Assembly (NCBI GenBank): GCA_039619475.1
Contig: CM077115.1
Location: 492,673,352 to 492,737,351, forward strand
Reading direction: 5' to 3'
DNA: 64,000 bases
DNA from: Icerya purchasi
Taxonomy: Eukaryota > Arthropoda > Insecta > Hemiptera > Monophlebidae
The position numbers and the translations under genes were made by a program. Every line of letters begins with the position of its first letter. Position 1 is the first letter of the stretch. Below are positions 14,544 to 24,117 of this stretch, in pieces. The notes below the pieces were generated by a model. It searched no databases and was not told the origin of the DNA. It saw nothing but the letters and a program-made list of their open reading frames with translations.

Positions 14544-17500
14544 CTCTTGAATTGTTTACGTTCATGTTAAATTACTCGAATTTCTTGTCGGTCCCATATT
14601 CTTCTTAAAATACGAATCCCGATAACTCTATCTGTAGTTTCCATTTTCTTGTTGATTTTTCTTATGTCGTAATAGCCTAATTATCTGTTCGACTTCGGAC
14701 CGGAAACCATTTTCGCCGCTAAACTCTCTCATCTTATCCTCTCATTAAATTCGTTAATAGTGTATTTATTCTTCATTATCTTGTATTTCCTAACGCCGTC
14801 TTTTTTATATGCTGACCATTGCAACTATCTTCTGCCCATTTCGGCTTGTCTTTAAATAATTTAATTGCGACATTTCCTGCCTTATCGCCCCCGTTATTTT
14901 CATGTAGATATCGTGCTTATCGCAAGCGGCCTTTCGTCGATAATCCCATCTGGAACGGAGGCGAAAGCTGAACCTTTTTTCTTCGCAGAGTTAGTTAGAT
15001 GCCAGCTCTCGTCCAAGTGCTGGCTCTACTTCGAGACTCAGTCTCCGTACTCAGCTCGATTCGAGTCTCGTTTGGTTTTCTCGATTTTTTTATAAAATAG
15101 TCAGTCTTCGGAGTTTTCCGCTACGTCCGCGGTTCGAAGTCACGACGTAAAAGAACGTTTAAGCCGATAGAAATCTCGTCTCGTGAAACACATAGTTTTT
15201 CATCATTTTATAAAACACCGTTTTTTATTTCCTCTCCTTTTTTCTTCACTTATTATTTTTCTTTTCACTCTCAAGTAAATAACGATAATACGACAACGAG
15301 TACGAGCCGTTTTTCTCGCTACGAATTAACATCGAAATAAATAAAAAGAGGATATTTATAGTCTTAATTTGTTATTCTCATTCGTCCCTGTTCGATCGGG
15401 AGTAGAGGAATACAACAATATTACGTATAAAGACTGTTATAAGGAGTTTTAATTAAAAGAAAGCCAGCTGAGTGGGAAACTGAAAATGTGGTATAAAAAC
15501 ATTGTGTCCAACAAAATAAAAATAAAGGCAAGTTGCAGCTGAAAACCACAAATTAAGAAAAAATAGTGTTGAATAGTAAAAAGTCAATTAAATTCGTTCA
15601 CGAAATTTGTAAATTCAGTAATTATTGTCGGAAACAAAAAAAAAACAGTATATTATATTACGGTTAATTACTTGTCAATGCTATAACCTCACAAGTAGAT
15701 ATGCATAGATCTCATGCCTCATATGTGACATAAATAACTTAATTTTGAAAGAGTCTCATATTCGATCATGAGTAAGCACAGAATGAAATAAATATGATTG
15801 TTCGGCTCACAAAATCATGGCATCCTCAGAAATAAATATATATAAATATTAAATATAAACTATATGCAAAAATCTTAACTTTATTTTAATCTTATACATA
15901 TTCACAAAACCTTAATCTAATAAAATAGAGTCGAATTATAAGCAGCTATTTTTTGAGCTCATTATAGATCAGATTTATTATGTTAAAAAGTAGATGAGTA
16001 ATAGGAATTTTAGTACAAACACATCGATAAAAGGAGACCGAGTAAAGAAAAAACATACTCGAAAATTCCATGTAAGTTACTGTTCTAAAAATATGTAACA
16101 TACTCCTAGGTAAGTGAAAATTATTATTTGTATTCTTTCTACAATTTCGGAGCGTTTACCAAAAAAGATTAATTTACAAGTTTCCCGTAGAAGCAACATT
16201 ATGTACATTCAAAGCTACACAGTAGTGGCGGGTACGGACATTGTAATATACATTGAGGAAAGTACTGGTAAATAATAACGTAACTGAACACTATACGTAA
16301 AACTATTGACAAAGTGCAATTACAAAACAAATTGAGAGAAATATTGATTATACCCATCTGTTTCAATTACATATGAACGCACTTGTGCGGAACTATGCCT
16401 TATTAAAATGAGCAATTTCTGAATTTATAATTTACGTACAAACATACAATATTATATATAGCACAGCATGGTTATTCGCTTTACTATGCTTTTTATTATC
16501 CAACACTTATAAAAATCATAAAATGATCTACATTGTCTAATTTTAAATCATTTACAATTTTTCACAATTTTCTGACCATGACTGTAAAACTTCTTTGCAA
16601 TCTCTATTATTTTTAATATTTTCACTTCTAAATGTCCCGCATCAACATATAAACTAACTGTCAATGTGCAGAGAAAAATCTCGACGATTTATGTCATACT
16701 GCTGCTGTTTAGTTGTCATATACTCATTGTACAATAACACAATGTACACGAATTTCAAATATTTACTTTTTGGAAAGGAATAAAATTATTATTCTAATAA
16801 TGACGACATGATTGGAATTTTTACATTTTATTCTATATTGGCTTTTCACCTACGGCTTCACCCGCGTAAGTTAAAATGGTTCTGTCATTTAAAAATATTG
16901 CTATTGTACTAAATTAAGTAAAATTATTTCGCCCTTTTGCTTTATTTACTTTATAAGAATCGTTTTTTTTTTTTTTTCTCTTTTTCGAGTACTAATTTTA
17001 ATGTATAATACTTCAAACAAAAACGTGTGTGTTATAAATAATAAATCGCAATATTTTTACGACTGAAATATAAAAATGTCACTCAAAAAATGTGAATATT
17101 TTATGAAAACATAACCAAGAGTTGTGAAACTGCCGAACACACATTAGAACACGAATACGAACGGATAATAAGAGAACAACGGACAGACGGTAAATGTGAA
17201 CATGGGTTATCACTTATATACGAATAAACAAATAGCGCTATGCCAGAATTAAGTAATACAAATAATGAATAAAAAAATTCAATAAAGGCAAAAATTAAAG
17301 AACAACAATTTTGCGATCAGATAATTTATAACTGTTAACAGAGACGATTGGGTTTTAAACGATTACAAATCATGAACATAATAAACCAAATTTATCGAAA
17401 AGAAAATACGAATAGATCTGAATAACTTGGAACACGAAAAAATACAAGAAATGGTTGATGAATTTTTTTACAAATAACCGAACTAAGAAACGAAAAAATT

Positions 17501-18322
17501 ATAAACAACCATGTCAGTTTAATTTGAAGTAGTAATCGGCATTGCAAATGGTAGAAAGCTGGGCTATTAAAATATAGGAGTAAATAAAATAAAATAAAAA
17601 ATATATATATGTGTGTGTGTATGTATACATCTTTTTCGGTTTTGTTTATGTTTTGTGAAATATTCGTCTGAATTGCCTGTTAATCTTATTTGTTTACAAA
17701 GAATCGAAACAAATATAATCATTCATCTTTATAGTTTCCAGACAAGCACATAAATATTTTCCAGTCGTTGACAGTAATAGTTTTTGTCTCTTTTTAAAGT
17801 ACGCGCTACTTTATCTAGTGCCGTAAACACTGAAAACATTAAAACCCCTTCAAACTCAAGAAAAAGAATTTTACCATGGATTAGACCTTTGCAGATTGAT
17901 TTATTGACTCAAAATATCCGTAGTGTGCAAATTTCGTGAAAATCGCTAGAATCGTTTTCGAGACTGAGGGATGGTACAGATATATACAGACTTCCTTGCT
18001 CGTTTAATAATAATAATATATTAATTACAACGTAATTCTTAGGCTACCCACCATTCGAAAAAATGTCCCAATTTTATGTAACGTTTGTTATATTTTGTAG
18101 GATTTTTGTTATTGTTATTTAAAAAATGTCTTAATTTTATATAACGGAAATTAAATGTTAGAATAGGATTTTTGTGGTTATGTTATTTTTTGTGTGTGTT
18201 GATGCCAGTAAGAATTACGTTGTAAATTTTGATCATTTTATACAAAGTATAGAAGAGAAAGAGACAGAAATGAAAGCAAGAGGGGTAAAGGAGCACAGCC
18301 CCTTGCGAGGCCAAAATGGCCG

Positions 18323-18383
<61 letters not shown>

Positions 18384-19771
18384 AAATTGACCCCCCTTCT
18401 ATGGATATAATAGAAAAATTCATTTGAGAAACCAACGGGTAACCTCATGGCGAGGTCTGAAAGATATACAGTTTTATGTATGTATATATGTATGCCTATA
18501 ATGCAATTAAACATTTATTTGTTTACAAATTCGCGATCTCCAATTAAGAAAATGCTTGCGAAGGAGAAATTTTTGCAAAAATTTAAACATTATAAAATCG
18601 ACTTCACCATCGCTTAATAACAGTTTAGTTTGAAATATTTAAAAAATTAAGGCTTTTTTTCAGTTATTATGAAAATTTTTAAACTTAATTGTTTTCGTAA
18701 CGTAGAGAAAAAATAGTAAAATTATTTCGTATTATACGGAGAAAACATTGATCAACGTTTATTTATTCTTTCACGATTCGTTTCGCACTATAATTACAGT
18801 TGTGTCCGATGGTGATTAAAATAGTCCGAAAAGCTTACGAATGCGTGTCAATAATTTTCAACTTTTGAAGTCATAAAAAAATACGAAATATTACGCATTC
18901 AATTTTTAGGGTTATTTCGGCTCGTTATTTCGGGAAAAAGTTGGTCGCAACATTAATGTAACCTTGCTTTGTCCGGGACCGATATTTTCAAATATTTTGG
19001 CTTCAAGTTTTACCGGTACACCAGGTGAAGTGAGTATATACAGATAACGATCTTATCTTATTTTCAGTGTAGTAAAGAAGTTTTCTTCTGAAAACGTAAT
19101 TTGTATACTGTATATTTCAATTGTAGACGGTCGGTCAAACGCATAGTGCAAAAGATGACCGAATGAGTACAGAACGATGTGCTTATTTAAGTGCCATTGC
19201 GATCGCAAATAACTTACATGAAGTTTGGATTGCGCAGTTTCCAATGCTACTGGTTGCTTATATGAGTACCTACTTTCCAAATATTAGTTTATGGTGAGTT
19301 CCGTTCTTTTTTTCTTTTTTTTAAAAATAATTCTAGAGCTATTTTAGCATGAAGGGAATTTTTTTTACAGTTAACCGAATTTAAATTTTAACGGAGATTG
19401 TTTAAAATTCTTTAATTTTTTAATAATTATATTAAAAATTTTTGTATAAAATTTTAGTGGAGGATTTTGTTATCTATAGTAAAAATGAAATACGCGACGA
19501 AAAATAATGCACTTTTTTAAATGCTACATATATTTCTGCGAAGGTTTACGTAATTGTCTAGATATACTTAATTAAAAAAACAATAAAAAATAATGAAATG
19601 TAACAATGTAAGGGTGAACTTAAAAAGTCTCGTATTCAAAATCCAAGTAATAATATTGAATAGCGTGGGCATACTTTAATTCGCTGACACATTTATGAAG
19701 AACAATGTTGTATAATATATGTACTCGTTCGCTAATCTGTCTATTAGAACTCGCTTAAAAAGAAACAATTA

Positions 19772-19802
<31 letters not shown>

Positions 19803-20403
19803 TAAAAATAAAAATAAAAATAAAAAATATACATGTACACAATATTATAGCGTGACTATTTTTTTGCCGATAAATTATTAAAAATGATTACCTGCCTAAT
19901 CTATAACAAAGGGGTAAAAGAAAAAACAAGCGCGATTTAATAAACTGATCTTTTAACTCAACTTAGCCCCAAAGTAATCGATTTCGTAAGAAATTGCCAC
20001 CTTAAATGCTGCAATGAGAGGGCAGTTCTAAGAAACGCATAATTGAGTAAGCGGCACATTACTACCTCTGATTCGGTTATTAGTTTTTAGTAAATTGCGA
20101 TAGTAAAGTTGGCGTGTATTCCCGTGTTACATTTGTTTATATGGATGTTTTTCTAGTCAATGATTCGCTCCGAATCAGTACTCTACTGATCTTCAAGAGG
20201 TATTAATTGAAATTTTAGCGAGATTATAGTAATATTATGAAATTCTCAAGATAATTCGATTAATTTATTTGAAATTAGTACCTGTTTATCAGCGAAATTG
20301 CTATTTTAACGGTTCGCGGTGTATATGCGTGTATGTGAAAAAACCACTTTTTCCAAAACGTTTTTGTGGATTCGCTTCTGCGATATTAACAATTTTTTAT
20401 GTA

Positions 20404-20438
<35 letters not shown>

Positions 20439-20556
20439 ATCTCGATTGTTGTTATTATTTATAAAATTTGCTACTATGTTTAGGTTTTATAAACGAATTG
20501 GTACTAATATTGTACAAAAACTCCGCGATAACAGAGTCACGGTACCGAGCAGCTGA
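515..20556 (+). CDS. DHRS7: DHRS7-like short-chain dehydrogenase/reductase, 7 exons, complete
   Basis: This is an NAD(P)-dependent classical SDR oxidoreductase, probably anchored in the ER membrane like DHRS7; its substrate is not deducible. Exons: 515-641, 930-1079, 1167-1273, 9020-9259, 18910-19029, 19127-19293 and 20484-20556. All have GT/AG borders and consistent phases, giving 984 nt and 327 aa (the human protein is about 339). Residues 4-24 form a hydrophobic signal-anchor. The cofactor motif TGASSGIG is at 53-60, NNAG at 134-137, the catalytic Asn at 159, Ser at 187, and Tyr200/Lys204 lie in YSASK. A PG motif is at 230-231. Start choice: ATG 515 has A at -3. An in-frame ATG at 488 would add nine residues but has a poor context, and a splice-acceptor-like site (AG at 503-504) lies between them, so a 5' UTR exon may lie upstream. 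A possible poly(A) signal AATAAA is at 20694-20699. Introns 3 and 4 (7.7 and 9.7 kb) are full of transposons. DHRS7B or another SDR7C member is the main alternative. Confidence 0.9.
1466..1714. mobile_element. Foldback MITE in DHRS7 intron 3
   Basis: The two ends form an imperfect inverted repeat of roughly 110 bp per arm: cgattgtttattatat at the left, and caatcg read backwards at the right. Both arms contain the shared blocks aacacagaaaaatt and actgacatgttt. There is no coding content. It was probably mobilised by a DNA transposase elsewhere; the superfamily is unknown. Confidence 0.65.
1715..3080. other. Intron 3 of DHRS7, unassigned
   Basis: AT-rich intronic sequence. I see no gene, RNA or recognisable transposon here. 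Confidence 0.5.
3084..3822 (+). mobile_element. PIF/Harbinger-like non-autonomous element with TAA target duplication
   Basis: Near-perfect terminal inverted repeats of about 37 bp begin aggtccgtttatatcttcag and end with the complement. They are flanked by TAA on both sides (3081-3083 and 3823-3825), the 3-bp target type of Harbinger elements. Inside, 3301-3633 encodes 110 aa with an acidic N-terminus followed by a HPMLKKRKLEGEYWTLF-like stretch, as seen in the N-terminal region of Harbinger transposases. The catalytic domain is missing, so the element is deleted. Internal gtcagaca/cgtgtcaga motifs repeat near both ends and may be subterminal transposase sites. Confidence 0.8.
3826..4540. other. 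Intron 3 of DHRS7, unassigned
   Basis: I see no gene or recognisable element in this AT-rich stretch. Confidence 0.5.
4550..5420. repeat. Diverged tandem repeat, about three units of 260-295 bp
   Basis: A unit beginning near agttcttaaaaag and containing tacatcttcg/tatatcttcgaca, followed by ttcatttg and gaatttt, recurs near 4610, 4905 and 5165. The copies are strongly diverged. This may be an old satellite fragment or the repeated tail of a transposon. Confidence 0.4.
5704..6240 (-). pseudogene. RTE-type LINE, C-terminal reverse-transcriptase fragment
   Basis: Two minus-strand pieces (6240-5982 and 5931-5704) encode the end of an RTE-type endonuclease/reverse transcriptase. The first has KEIKRRIALAKSAM and FLYGVETWTLQEAD; the second has NIMRRERDSLEK and RPRGRPPRRWIDII. 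They sit in different frames around a stop, so the copy is broken and heavily 5' truncated. These motifs lie downstream of the polymerase active site in intact elements. Confidence 0.8.
6250..7290. other. Intron 3 of DHRS7, unassigned
   Basis: AT-rich sequence with no recognisable gene or element. Confidence 0.5.
7297..7526. mobile_element. 230-bp foldback MITE with TA target and GTGCGGCA ends
   Basis: Almost the whole element is an inverted repeat with arms of about 95 bp. The ends read caaggtgcggca and, on the complement, cagagtgcggca. TA flanks both sides (7295-7296 and 7527-7528). The same terminal sequence closes the transposase remnant at 51.9 kb, so a Tc1/mariner-type source is inferred. 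Confidence 0.8.
7527..7556. repeat. (TA)n microsatellite
   Basis: Pure TA run directly after the MITE. It probably expanded from the TA target site. Confidence 0.9.
7557..7725 (-). repeat. Partial copy of the 'gctgacccggcgaac' dispersed repeat
   Basis: Read on the minus strand, it starts ctagctgacccggcgaactt and runs into sequence matching the left end of the repeat at 39405. It is bounded by TA-type microsatellite at both ends. Non-coding. Confidence 0.7.
7730..8160. other. Intron 3 of DHRS7, unassigned
   Basis: I see no gene or recognisable element here. Confidence 0.4.
8160..8530 (-). pseudogene. LINE reverse-transcriptase C-terminal tail, degenerate
   Basis: The minus strand encodes, with stops, a run like KIRNEEVLDKVKEKR followed by a GRPRQ-type basic motif (here KGKDQEEDQDRNT in a shifted frame) and FRTWLSTNLSYRL. 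This is the end typical of insect endonuclease/reverse-transcriptase LINEs. It is a second, independent fragment in the same intron as the RTE remnant at 5.7-6.2 kb. Confidence 0.55.
8531..9019. other. Intron 3 of DHRS7, end
   Basis: AT-rich sequence up to the exon 4 acceptor (AG at 9018-9019). No other feature seen. Confidence 0.5.
9260..10744. other. Intron 4 of DHRS7, first part
   Basis: Starts with the donor GTATGT. AT-rich, with no recognisable gene or transposon. Confidence 0.5.
10867..12276 (+). mobile_element. Internally deleted hAT transposon with perfect 8-bp target duplication
   Basis: The element lies between two copies of AGTATTTA (10859-10866 and 12277-12284), the 8-bp target length of hAT elements. 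Its ends read tagtgtccgatcgaa and, on the complement, tagagtccgaccgaaa. Both subterminal regions repeat tttcggtttcgg. Only the 3' part of the transposase gene remains, so it cannot move by itself. Confidence 0.88.
11002..11727 (+). pseudogene. hAT transposase, C-terminal part (ZBED-like)
   Basis: Two in-frame segments, 11002-11379 and 11425-11727, are separated by a stop (tag at 11377). The first carries the late catalytic-domain stretch with TLITSTFLDPRFKN. The second carries the hAT dimerisation region with FLSAPPTSINSEQLFSAAG followed by IYSDRRSNF. The BED zinc finger and most of the RNase-H-like core are absent. The family usually has 600-700 aa, and about 240 remain. Confidence 0.85.
12436..13340 (+). 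mobile_element. Internally deleted mariner element
   Basis: A 905-bp element flanked by TA (12434-12435 and 13341-13342). Its imperfect terminal inverted repeats of about 74 bp begin cacagttcgctccataagtt, and each end contains the block aaaatcaatactacttgcgc. It encodes pieces of a mariner transposase. The helix-turn-helix part (about 12650-12940: GKDVTETFEMLK, RWYNRFSSGREPIED, then a stop) joins directly to the second-Asp region LHDNVPAHTA (about 12960) and a C-terminal YSPDLSLPDYV stretch in another frame. The first catalytic Asp region is deleted. Active mariners are about 1.3 kb. Confidence 0.88.
13343..14505. other. Intron 4 of DHRS7, unassigned
   Basis: Contains a short TA run after 13347 and a (TG)n run at about 13684-13700. 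The overlapping ORFs at 13443-13839 match no family I recognise. Confidence 0.4.
14509..14541. repeat. (ATT)n microsatellite
   Basis: Eleven uninterrupted ATT units. Confidence 0.95.
14542..17820. other. Intron 4 of DHRS7, unassigned
   Basis: AT-rich. A moderately GC-richer patch at about 14880-15180 holds a 76-codon ORF that I cannot assign. At 16850-16880 the sequence acggcttcacccgcgtaag resembles the start of common insect dispersed repeats. (TG)n lies near 17611-17620. No gene recognised. Confidence 0.4.
17840..17990 (+). repeat. Dispersed repeat fragment, related to 41940-42045
   Basis: Shares a run of about 70 bases with 41970-42040 (atttattg-c-caaaata, then agtgtgcaa and tttc), preceded in both by a gtggatta/atggatta block. 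Non-coding. Confidence 0.55.
18025..18225. mobile_element. 201-bp MITE, ttacaacgtaattctta ends
   Basis: Perfect 17-bp terminal inverted repeats (18025-18041 and 18209-18225). A second, longer copy with nearly the same ends lies at 61209-61738. There is no coding content. Confidence 0.75.
18226..18326 (+). repeat. Companion repeat next to the MITE, copy 1
   Basis: The sequence from attttgatcattttatacaa to cacagccccttgcgaggcc and ccaaaatggccgag recurs inverted at 61092-61208, beside the second MITE copy. MITE and companion therefore belong to one larger repeat family. Confidence 0.75.
18325..18380. repeat. (TA)n microsatellite
   Basis: About 28 TA units. The ORFs that read as alternating Ile-Tyr here are artefacts of this run. 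Confidence 0.95.
19294..20483. other. Intron 6 of DHRS7
   Basis: Donor GTGAGT at 19294, acceptor TTTAG at 20479-20483. It holds an (AAAAT)n run at about 19771-19827 and a 31-base poly(A) run at 20406-20436. No recognisable transposon. Confidence 0.6.
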
Positions 20557-21450
20557 TTATTAACCTTTTTAAAATTCGATGAGAAGCGAGATTTTAAAAC
20601 AATTCCTATATTATATTTTAGATGGTACTATGTTTTTATTTATTATTTTTGATATTTTTTAATATATTGCAAGTTTCTATTGTTTATTTTAAAAATAAAC
20701 GTGTTTGTTGAATGTTTTTGGAAATTATTAGCATCAAAAAACACTAAATTAAGTAATCAAAATTTATCGCATAATCGAAACAGTAAAATTCTCTATTTTT
20801 ACCGTTATAATAATGTTGAAAACTTGGTGCTACAGATCTCGCAAATGTACAGTAACCGACCTTAATATCAGCTCGGTGGATCTTTAGGTTCCTGACACCA
20901 CACTATTTCTCTTGCTTTTCTTGTTTTTATTTTTCTCTTCGTATTATAGAAGATTAAGCAATCAAACCGAATGTGTAATGTACTGTACAAATAATTCATT
21001 TTTAATGAATATTATTGAAAAAAATATTGTTTAAAAGTAATCCATATATTTTGTAGTATTTTCGGTAGCTTGATAATTAAAATTTTGTATAAGATTTTCG
21101 CCATTATTCTTTACACGCGTAAGTTACACAAAAGTTTTTTATAATCTTTGAAAACATTTAAAACAGGCTGACCTGCCCTAATCGAAAAATCAGGAATAAG
21201 CTACGATTTTTCGTTCTTTCTGAAACCGAGAAAATTACAAAAATAGCCAAAAGATTACATTTAAATTTCCAGTACGAGTAATAATGTTGTAAAATCAAAT
21301 TGAAAAGGGGTAATTATAATGCTGCGATATCTGTTGGTCGTAACCGTACTGGATTTTATCTGGGGTGCCTATAAATTTCTATAGACCGATGATTCTTGTA
21401 ATTTATATTAAAATTCAAAAATACGTAAATCAACATCTATTTATTTTTTA
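20557..21450. other. DHRS7 3' UTR and intergenic sequence
   Basis: The 3' UTR probably ends near 20.7 kb (AATAAA at 20694-20699). I see nothing recognisable in the rest. Confidence 0.5.
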
Positions 21451-21620
21451 CTGGCTGGGGTACCCGGCTTCCTCAGGAAGTTGATATGAAACTGTGTGGT
21501 AGTTGGAATAAAAGGATAAACTTTAAAATATAAGAAGTAAACATTTTTATTGAAAACATATTCGAACTATTTACAATACTTGTTTATTAACATTTTTCAC
21601 ATTGTTATCCGGGGTATATA

Positions 21621-22923
21621 CGAGGTCAGACAAGTAATGCGACAAAATTCAAAAATCGAGTATATTTAAAAATTAAGGTACATCGCTGCGATCCCCTTTA
21701 AACTAGTCCCCTCCCGCATCTATACACTTATTCCAGCGAGTTTTCCAGTTTTCGTAACAATTCTGGAACACTACTTATGGGACCTCTCCGAGTACCCTCG
21801 TCACAGATTCTTGGATATCTTCAACGGAGTCAAAATGACGACCTTTGACGAATTTTTTCATATGGGGGAATAGAAAAAAGTCGCAGGGTGACATGTCTGG
21901 TGAATAGGGCGGTTGTGGTAACGTTGCGATGCCTTTAGACGCCAAAAACTGAGAGACATTGAACGCAGTGTGACAGGGAGCATTGTCGCGATGCAGAACC
22001 CAAGTCTTCGCAATCTCTGGACGCACTCTGAGCACCCTTTTTTTGTAACCTTTTGAGCACATTGCGGTAGAATAGCTGATTTACGGTCTGTCCAGGTGGT
22101 ACGAACTCTTTGTGAACCACCCCTTTGCTGTCGAAGAAGCAAATCAACGTGGTTTTCACTTTGGACTTGTTCATTCTCGCCTTCTTTGGCCTTGGCGCTC
22201 CAGGGGACAGCCACTGTTGACTTTGTCGTTTAGTTTCAGGGTCATATTGAAAGAACCAACTCCCATCACCTGTAATAACTCGATCGAGAAGAGTAGGATC
22301 ACTTTCAACCTGCTCGAGACAATCTTGAGCGATGTTCATTCGGTGAGCTTTTTGCTCATCTGAAAGGTTCTTCGGTACCATCTTCGCGCACAGCTTTTTC
22401 ATGGCGAAATCTTTCTAACTGTTTCCCGGTTAATATTCAACTCGTCAGCCGCCATTCGAATGGTTAGTCGCCGGTCTTGACGAAGAAGGGCGCGCACGCG
22501 CTGCGCATTCGCGTCGGTTCGCACTTGAATTGGCCTTCCGCTCCGCGCCTTGTCTTTGACGCTCTCACGGCCTTTTTTAAAATCGGCATGCCACCGAAGC
22601 ACCTGACTACGACTCAGGGCATCACTACCGTACACTTTAAGCACTTTTTCATAAGTTTCTGTCGCGGTTTCGTCGAGTTTCGTACAAAATATTATCGCGC
22701 ACCGTTTCTCTGAATTTCTCTGTTCCATTTTCGTGACATGCACTACTCGCGCGTTGTTACAAAACACTAAACAACTGGCGAAGAAATGATCGTACGAGGG
22801 TCGTCAAAGTCTCAATCGAGAGAGTACGGATCTGCTATTACGGTGGCGGAGTTACAGGTTCGCAGTGTTACCACCACAGGCCGAGAAAAAAAATCGGTCG
22901 CATTACTTAATTGTCTGACCTTG
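21621..22923 (-). mobile_element. Full-length mariner (1303 bp) inserted in the Helitron
   Basis: Flanked by TA (21619-21620 and 22924-22925), with terminal inverted repeats starting cgaggtcagacaagtaatgc at one end and caaggtcagacaatta-agtaatgcgac at the other. The length is that of an intact mariner. It was inserted after the Helitron fragment because it splits its helicase reading frame. Confidence 0.92.
21775..22767 (-). pseudogene. Mariner transposase (DD34D), broken by frameshifts
   Basis: The N-terminal helix-turn-helix part is at 22767-22399 (RSQVLRWHADFKKGRESV, RSGRP, LNINRETVRKI). The catalytic part is at 22402-21775. The first Asp lies in VITGDGSWF, where the usual Glu after it is Gly. 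The second is in LHRDNAPCHTA and the third in YSPDMSPCDFFLFP, with 34 residues between the last two, the mariner DD34D spacing. Lesions are a stop with about ten missing residues at 22399, an indel in the homopolymer near 22035, and an early stop at 21775. The expected tail (KTRWNKCIDAGG) continues in another frame. About 345 aa is normal. Confidence 0.92.
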
Positions 22924-23734
22924 TATGTACAAATTTCGTACTCGAGTGTGAGCTACATATATTGTCGCAATGTTTTAAAGTTTGTCCTTGCGCTTTGTTA
23001 ATTGTAAAACTATAGATTAATTTGATTGGAAATTGCAGTCTTTTAAATTGGAATGGCAGTTTAGTAGAGATCAATGGTATTCTGAGGATAAATACTGTGT
23101 GTCCTTTGTCCTTTCCAGTCATAAGTTCGGCTTCGACTATGTTATTCGATAGCTGTTTGACGATCATCCTTGTTCCATTACGTAGTTTTAGTGAGTTCAG
23201 ATTTCTGAGTAGCATGATCGGAGATGCAATTTTCAGTCGAAAGCAGTGTAAATTTCCGGTACTTGCAAACAGTTTAGAAATTCTGCAGGGAAGTTTACAC
23301 TTTCTTCAACGTTTACTATCGTGTCATTGTAAATAGTTAGAATATGTTTTCAATAAAATTTTTTACCTCTTATATTTTAAAGTTTATCCTTTTATTCCAA
23401 CTACCGCAAAATCTCATATCAACTCCCTGAGCGAAGCCGTGTACCCCAGGCTAGTTTTGAATAAACTTTATCAACGTAAGAACATATTAACTAAATGTTA
23501 TTTTAAAAATATAAATAAGAGTTAATTAAAATTTTACAGTTACATATACAGTTGTATGTATTCATTTTTACATACACAATTCTTACACTATAAAAACAAC
23601 AATAAAATACATTATTTACTTACATTTAAATCTATATCATAAATTTATATAATGGGATTTTTATACACTGTTCGCTTTTTTATTCGTTTTCTATTAAATT
23701 TCTACTGACCTTTTTTAATAAATAGTTTTCGTAG

Positions 23735-24117
23735 GAACGTGATAGTCTAGTTTGCTAGAGCGCTTGACTTCCGATATGGAGGTCACGGGTTCGATCCAAG
23801 CGACGACGAACTTATTACAAGAATAAATAAAATAAATAATCGCTAATAATCAATCACGTGGAAGGCAATGGCAAACCACGTACAACATTATGTGCGCGCT
23901 AGGTCAGTACACAGCAGACCCACTCGGGACTGCCCTTGTATATCGATAAATCAAACGATTACTAATCAGTTCCGAATGTAGTCTTGCGTGTGTACACCTG
24001 CGTGGCATATAATAATTGCTTAGTACACTACCTATGTCTATACAGCTGAGATGTACGAATAGGTAGTCGCCGACGCTCAGGAATTAAGTATGGCACTGTA
24101 AAGAAAGAAAAAAAAAG
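23735..24117 (+). mobile_element. tRNA-derived SINE
   Basis: The head looks like a tRNA gene: a box A-like gatagtctagtttgctagag (23741-23760) and box B gggttcgatcc (23787-23797) about 44 bp later. There is no acceptor-stem partner, so it is not a tRNA. The body contains cgtggaaggcaatggcaaac, a block I associate with insect SINEs. The tail is aaagaaagaaaaaaaaagg (24099-24117). Confidence 0.82.

Larger units (their letters stand above)
21570..23330 (-). pseudogene. Helitron PIF1-like helicase, C-terminal fragment, interrupted
   Basis: The minus strand from about 23310 encodes VNFPAEFLNCLQ, a frameshift near 23235, then RLKIASPIMLLRNLNSLKL, NGTRMIVKQL, FKRLQFPIKL and TINKAQGQTL. This is the last conserved part of the PIF1-like helicase that Helitrons carry. 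Reading then breaks at the mariner (22923) and resumes beyond it with the tail NVKNVNKQVL and a stop near 21587. It is not functional. Confidence 0.82.
21451..23454 (-). mobile_element. Helitron fragment with two opposed 3' ends, split by a mariner
   Basis: The ends are inverted copies of about 120 bp (21455-21577 and 23332-23449) sharing gtagttggaataaaaggat. The right end reads gcgaagccgtgtaccccagg then CTAG and t, which fits a Helitron 3' terminus (GC-rich hairpin, CTRR, insertion before T). The left end is the same sequence inverted, with its CTAG eroded. Between them the minus strand encodes the C-terminal helicase region. The inner edge of both arms includes the stop codon region (attgtaaatagtt), so two 3' ends face outward. 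No rolling-circle Rep domain is present. Confidence 0.75.

Noticed and set aside
14865..15095. 76-aa ORF in a GC-richer patch
   Set aside because: No family resemblance and no splice-compatible neighbours found.
18174..18514. Three overlapping ORFs rich in Ile-Tyr
   Set aside because: They are translations of the (TA)n microsatellite.
22112..22713. Plus-strand ORFs at 22112-22363 and 22477-22713
   Set aside because: Antisense shadows of the minus-strand mariner transposase.
23735..23810. Functional tRNA gene
   Set aside because: Box A and box B are present, but no acceptor stem closes and the unit continues into a SINE body and A-rich tail.
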